The notes under the pieces were generated by a model, which saw nothing but the letters and a program-made list of their open reading frames with translations, made no database searches and had not been told where the DNA came from. 8,627 bases of DNA from Rubrivivax sp. (lineage in GTDB: Bacteria > Pseudomonadota > Gammaproteobacteria > Burkholderiales > Burkholderiaceae_C): NCBI GenBank assembly GCA_027484885.1, contig JAIXSD010000011.1:1-8627 (forward strand), written 5' to 3'. Made by a program: the position numbers and the translations under genes. This document shows positions 6,388 through 8,627 of the stretch, piece after piece; position 1 is the stretch's first letter; each line of letters opens with the position of its first letter.

Positions 6388-7070
6388 GCGAACAGATTCA
6401 GTTGGGGCCAGCCGCGGGCGGACGCGATGTCCGCCAGGGCCGGCGTCGGGTTGGTGGCCACCGGGTGGCTGACCAGCTCCAGAAGCGGCAAATCGTTGAT
6501 CGAGTCGCTGTAGAAGTTCACGCGCTCGAAGTCCTGCCATTGTCGTCCCAAGCCCGCCAGCCATTGCTGGACACGCTCGATCTTGCCGGCCTGGAAGGAC
6601 GGCACGCCGTCGATCCGCCCGGTGCACTGGCCCTGCCCGTCGCGCTCCAGGCGCACGGCGATCAGGTGCGGCACGCCAAAAGCCGCAGCAATCGGCGCCG
6701 TGACGAACTCGTTGGTGGCGGTGACGATGGCCAGCAGATCACCGGCCTCGGCATGCCGCTGCACCAGCGCCCGCGCATTGTCACCGATCAAAGGCGCCAT
6801 CACCTCGGCCATGAAGCGCTCGCGCGCAGCCAGGGCCTCGGCCGCCGGGCGGCGGCGCCAAACCGAGGTGGCGAACTCGATGTAGGCATTCAGATCCAGA
6901 CAGCCGGCCTGGTACTGGGCATAGAACTCGTCGTTGCGGGCCTGCCATTCGGCACCATCGGCCCAGCCGATCTGGACCATGAAGCTGCCGAAGGCATGGT
7001 CGGAATCGTTCGGGATCAGGGTGCCGTCGAGGTCGAACAGGGTCAGGGCTTGCGGGGCGGGCGCATTCAT
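6384..7070 (-). CDS. HAD-superfamily hydrolase, SerB-like (subfamily IB)
   Basis: A 228-residue HAD phosphatase. Motif I is LFDLDGTLIP at 11-20 (nucleophile Asp13, Asp15), motif II is VTATNEF at 116-122 (Thr118), motif III is Lys163 in AGKIERV, and motif IV is FYSDSINDLPLLE at 186-198 (Asp189, Asp193). The insertion between motifs I and II is helical (about 25-95), as in subfamily IB enzymes of the phosphoserine-phosphatase type. All catalytic residues are present, so it should be active, but the substrate cannot be told; labels such as phosphoserine phosphatase would be over-specific. Its ATG overlaps the hda stop (ATGA), and AAGGA lies eight bases upstream inside hda. Its own stop overlaps the pcnB start in the same way. 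Confidence 0.9.
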   Translation of the reverse strand: MNAPAPQALTLFDLDGTLIPNDSDHAFGSFMVQIGWADGAEWQARNDEFYAQYQAGCLDLNAYIEFATSVWRRRPAAEALAARERFMAEVMAPLIGDNARALVQRHAEAGDLLAIVTATNEFVTAPIAAAFGVPHLIAVRLERDGQGQCTGRIDGVPSFQAGKIERVQQWLAGLGRQWQDFERVNFYSDSINDLPLLELVSHPVATNPTPALADIASARGWPQLNLFA

Positions 7071-7750
7071 CCGGCCATTCCTTCATCGGCCAGCATCTGG
7101 CGCAGCAAGGGCACCGTGACCGCGCGCTTGGCGGCCAGGGCAAATTCATCGAGACGATCGAGCAAGCGCATCAGGTGCTTGAGATCACGGGCAAAGCGGG
7201 TCAACAAATAATCGATCACCTCATCGGCCAGCAGGATGCCGCGCCGATCGGCCTCGCGGCGCAGGGCAGCGCGCATCTCCTGCTCGCTCAGCGGCTGCAA
7301 GGCAAAGGTAGGGCCCCAGCCGAGGCGGGTGCGCAGGTCCTCGCGCAAATCCAGATCGACCGGCGGCGCGCTGCCGCTGGCGACCACGGCCAGGCCATGG
7401 GTGGCCGCCTCGACAAACAGGGCAAAGGCCGCATGCTGCTGGCCGGCATCGAAGCGCTCGCAATCGTCCATCAGCAAAAGGCTGGGCTGGCTGGGCAGCT
7501 CCCAGGGCAGCGGCGTGTCGGCGTCGTACCAGCCGACCTGGGCGCCGGCCTCCTGCCAGGCATGGGCCAGGGCGCGCAGCACATGGGTCTTGCCGCAACC
7601 GGGCACACCCCAGAGGAAGACCGGCGGCGGCGCCACCGAGCCGGTGCGCAGCGATTGCAGATGGGCCAATGCCGCGCTGTTGGCGCCGGGCAAGAAATTG
7701 TCAAAGGTGAACATCGGCGCGGGGCCGATGGCAAGCGGGATCTGCTTCAA
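7067..7750 (-). CDS. hda: DnaA regulatory inactivator Hda
   Basis: Hda is a DnaA-related AAA+ protein that, bound to the DNA-loaded sliding clamp, stimulates ATP hydrolysis by DnaA and so prevents re-initiation of replication. The 227-residue product starts LKQIPLAIG, where QIPLAI corresponds to the clamp-binding motif. FTFDNFLPGANSAAL is at 14-28, Walker A GVPGCGKTH at 48-56, Walker B LLLMDD at 91-96, and the arginine-containing DLRTRLGWG at 138-146. DLKHLMRLLDRLDEFAL in the C-terminal part matches DnaA domain IIIb. There is no ATG before the clamp motif. I chose TTG at 7748-7750 because it puts KQIPL at the N-terminus; a GTG at 7793-7795 would add 15 codons but its only nearby Shine-Dalgarno is one base away. 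The TTG overlaps the stop of a short leader ORF. E. coli hda is also reported to use a non-ATG start (CTG). Confidence 0.93.
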   Translation of the reverse strand: MKQIPLAIGPAPMFTFDNFLPGANSAALAHLQSLRTGSVAPPPVFLWGVPGCGKTHVLRALAHAWQEAGAQVGWYDADTPLPWELPSQPSLLLMDDCERFDAGQQHAAFALFVEAATHGLAVVASGSAPPVDLDLREDLRTRLGWGPTFALQPLSEQEMRAALRREADRRGILLADEVIDYLLTRFARDLKHLMRLLDRLDEFALAAKRAVTVPLLRQMLADEGMAG

Positions 7751-7791
7751 AACCGATTCATCTCCAAGACCACGTTCACCTCGTACCTCAT
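7747..7791 (-). CDS. Putative 14-codon leader ORF overlapping the hda start
   Basis: On the minus strand an ATG at 7789-7791, with GAGG (part of GAGGTG) five bases upstream, opens a frame for MRYEVNVVLEMNRF and a TGA at 7747-7749. That TGA shares two bases with the TTG start of hda (TTGA), the same geometry as the ATGA overlaps later in this unit. The hda TTG has only GGAG at an 11-base spacing of its own. The simplest reading is termination-reinitiation onto hda. The peptide resembles nothing I know, and the ORF is short enough to arise by chance. Confidence 0.35.
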   Translation of the reverse strand: MRYEVNVVLEMNRF

Positions 7792-7804
7792 GCACACCTC
7801 ATGC
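7777..7804. repeat. Short direct repeats (ACCTCATGC) near the hda start
   Basis: ACCTCATGC occurs at 7785-7793 and again at 7796-7804, an 11-base period, and a shorter copy ACCTCGT abuts at 7778-7784. On the minus strand the units read GAGGT, and two of them are GAGGTG, complementary to the 16S rRNA 3' end. They could be stacked ribosome-binding sites or a helically phased protein site. Confidence 0.5.
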
Positions 7805-7884
7805 GAGCTGGCAGCAAACGCCTGTGCCACGCAAGCCAGACATCGGTCATTCACAAACCCAACAGCCCGCTCGCAGCGGCCCCG

Positions 7885-7912
7885 ATTCTAAAGGCGTGCG
7901 CCGGGCACGAAA
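7885..7912 (-). promoter_or_regulatory. Candidate promoter for the hda unit
   Basis: In the 176-base gap between the SirB1-family gene and hda, the minus strand shows TAGAAT (7885-7890, five of six matches to the -10 consensus) 16 bases after TTTCGT (7907-7912). A CGTGC/GCACG inverted repeat (7895-7909) lies mostly in the spacer and slightly overlaps the -35. Initiation near 7878 would give a leader of about 130 bases. The -35 is weak. Confidence 0.35.
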
Positions 7913-7926
7913 CTCTTCGCCCACCC

Positions 7927-8627
7927 TCAATGCAGCGCCGGCCCGCCGCGCTCGCGCAGGCGCGCCACCCGCTCCTGCAACATGGGCCCGTCCAGCGCCT
8001 TGGGCTCCTGGGCCAGATAAGCCTCGAGGTCCTCCGCCGCGGCCGGCCAGTGGCCGAGCGACTCCAGCACCAGGCCACGATCCCGTCGCTCCAGGGCCGA
8101 ATGCGGCAGCAAGACCACCAGGCGCTGCTGCACGGCCAGCAGGCGGGTCCAATCCTGGGCGGCGCGGTGAATCTCTTTCAAGTTGCGCAGCATGCGGGCC
8201 AGGATGTCGCGTGGCGGGGTGGGCTGCAGGAACAAATCCACCGGCAGGTCGACCTCACCGTGCAGGCCGGTGCTGCCGCGGAAGGCCTGCAGCATTTCAT
8301 CCAGCCGGCTGCGCGACAGCGATTGGCCGGTAAACGGGTCCAGGATGAGCTCGCCATTGCCCATGCTGATGCGCACCAGGAAATGCCCGGGAAAGGCCAG
8401 ACCCTGCGCACGCAGACCGAGTTGCGTGGCCAGCTCCAGAAAGATCACCGCCAAGCTGATGGGGATGCCGCGCCGCGTGGCCAGCACCTGGTGGATGAAG
8501 CTGTTGTCGCGCTCGTAGTAATTGTTGACATTGCCGGCAAAACCCAGCTCTTCGTAGAAGTAGCGGCACAGGCTGCGCAGCTTGCTCTGAGCCGAGGCAT
8601 CGGCCGGCAGGCGCTGGCGCAGACGCA
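7927..8627 (-). CDS. SirB1 family protein (transglutaminase-like/TPR), partial
   Basis: The gene enters from the right edge with no start in the window; 232 C-terminal residues are visible. The open frame runs to base 8627, upstream of the internal GTG at 8485-8487 that a simple ORF call would use. The upstream residues are clearly family sequence: LRSLCRYFYEELGFAGN and NYYERDNSF near visible residues 16-42. They lead into VLATRRGIPISLAVIFLELA (47-66), GLAFPGHFLVRI near 75-86 and LILDPFTGQSL near 93-103. The C-terminal part (about 140-220) is TPR-like helical sequence with LESLGHWPAAAEDLEAYLAQEP. SirB1/YchA-family proteins combine a transglutaminase-like domain with TPRs; their biochemical role is unclear. 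It lies upstream of hda on the same strand, with no clear terminator between them. Confidence 0.88.
   Translation of the reverse strand, partial: RLRQRLPADASAQSKLRSLCRYFYEELGFAGNVNNYYERDNSFIHQVLATRRGIPISLAVIFLELATQLGLRAQGLAFPGHFLVRISMGNGELILDPFTGQSLSRSRLDEMLQAFRGSTGLHGEVDLPVDLFLQPTPPRDILARMLRNLKEIHRAAQDWTRLLAVQQRLVVLLPHSALERRDRGLVLESLGHWPAAAEDLEAYLAQEPKALDGPMLQERVARLRERGGPALH

Noticed and set aside
4681..6513. A 610-codon open frame on the plus strand opposite pcnB
   Set aside because: It is antisense to pcnB, which has clear catalytic motifs. The predicted product is rich in Ala, Gln, His and Arg, as expected for a GC-rich shadow frame, and shows no recognisable domain.
7795..7891. Plus-strand frames across the hda upstream region and hda
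   Set aside because: They are antisense shadows of hda and the adjoining gap, with no start signals or recognisable product.

Overview
The window is a stretch of high-GC chromosomal DNA that reads as a beta-proteobacterium, most likely of the order Burkholderiales. I infer this from protein style (RimM with an AWGVKGWFKV N-terminus, Hda beginning KQIPLAIG, a PcnB-type poly(A) polymerase with a basic tail) and from gene order. I cannot name a genus. All genes look intact and housekeeping-like. I see no mobile element, CRISPR array, tRNA or rRNA, and no defence or secondary-metabolite system.

Layout. (1) Positions 11-2479, minus strand: the ribosomal operon rpsP-rimM-trmD-rplS, closed by a strong intrinsic terminator at 11-36. 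rpsP and rimM abut (TAAATG). trmD follows a 90-nt gap and lacks a clear Shine-Dalgarno. rplS follows a 297-nt gap that holds its own candidate promoter (perfect TATAAT). (2) Positions 2480-2796: a divergent intergenic region with the long rpsP leader and a TTATAA palindrome that may serve both directions. (3) Positions 2797-3851, plus strand: a two-gene unit, a PAT-like GNAT acetyltransferase and a TM2-domain membrane protein, joined by an ATGA overlap. (4) Positions 3874-7750, minus strand: a compact unit hda - HAD phosphatase - pcnB - folK - DUF486 membrane protein. Its junctions are ATGA, ATGA, a 4-nt gap (or an overlap, depending on the folK start) and a 7-nt overlap. (5) Positions 7927-8627, minus strand: the C-terminal part of a SirB1-family protein that runs off the right edge.

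Functionally, the first operon makes two ribosomal proteins (S16, L19), the 16S maturation factor RimM and the tRNA m1G37 methyltransferase TrmD. The second groups replication control (Hda), RNA polyadenylation (PcnB), a phosphatase of unknown substrate, folate synthesis (FolK) and a small membrane protein. They are probably together for co-expression rather than as one pathway.

The most unusual detail is upstream of hda. The best hda start is a TTG codon whose last bases form the stop of a 14-codon leader ORF (TTGA overlap), and that ORF has its own ATG and Shine-Dalgarno. This suggests hda is translated by termination-reinitiation. Other points for a second look are the separate rplS promoter and leader, the long rpsP leader, and SD-like repeats near the hda start.
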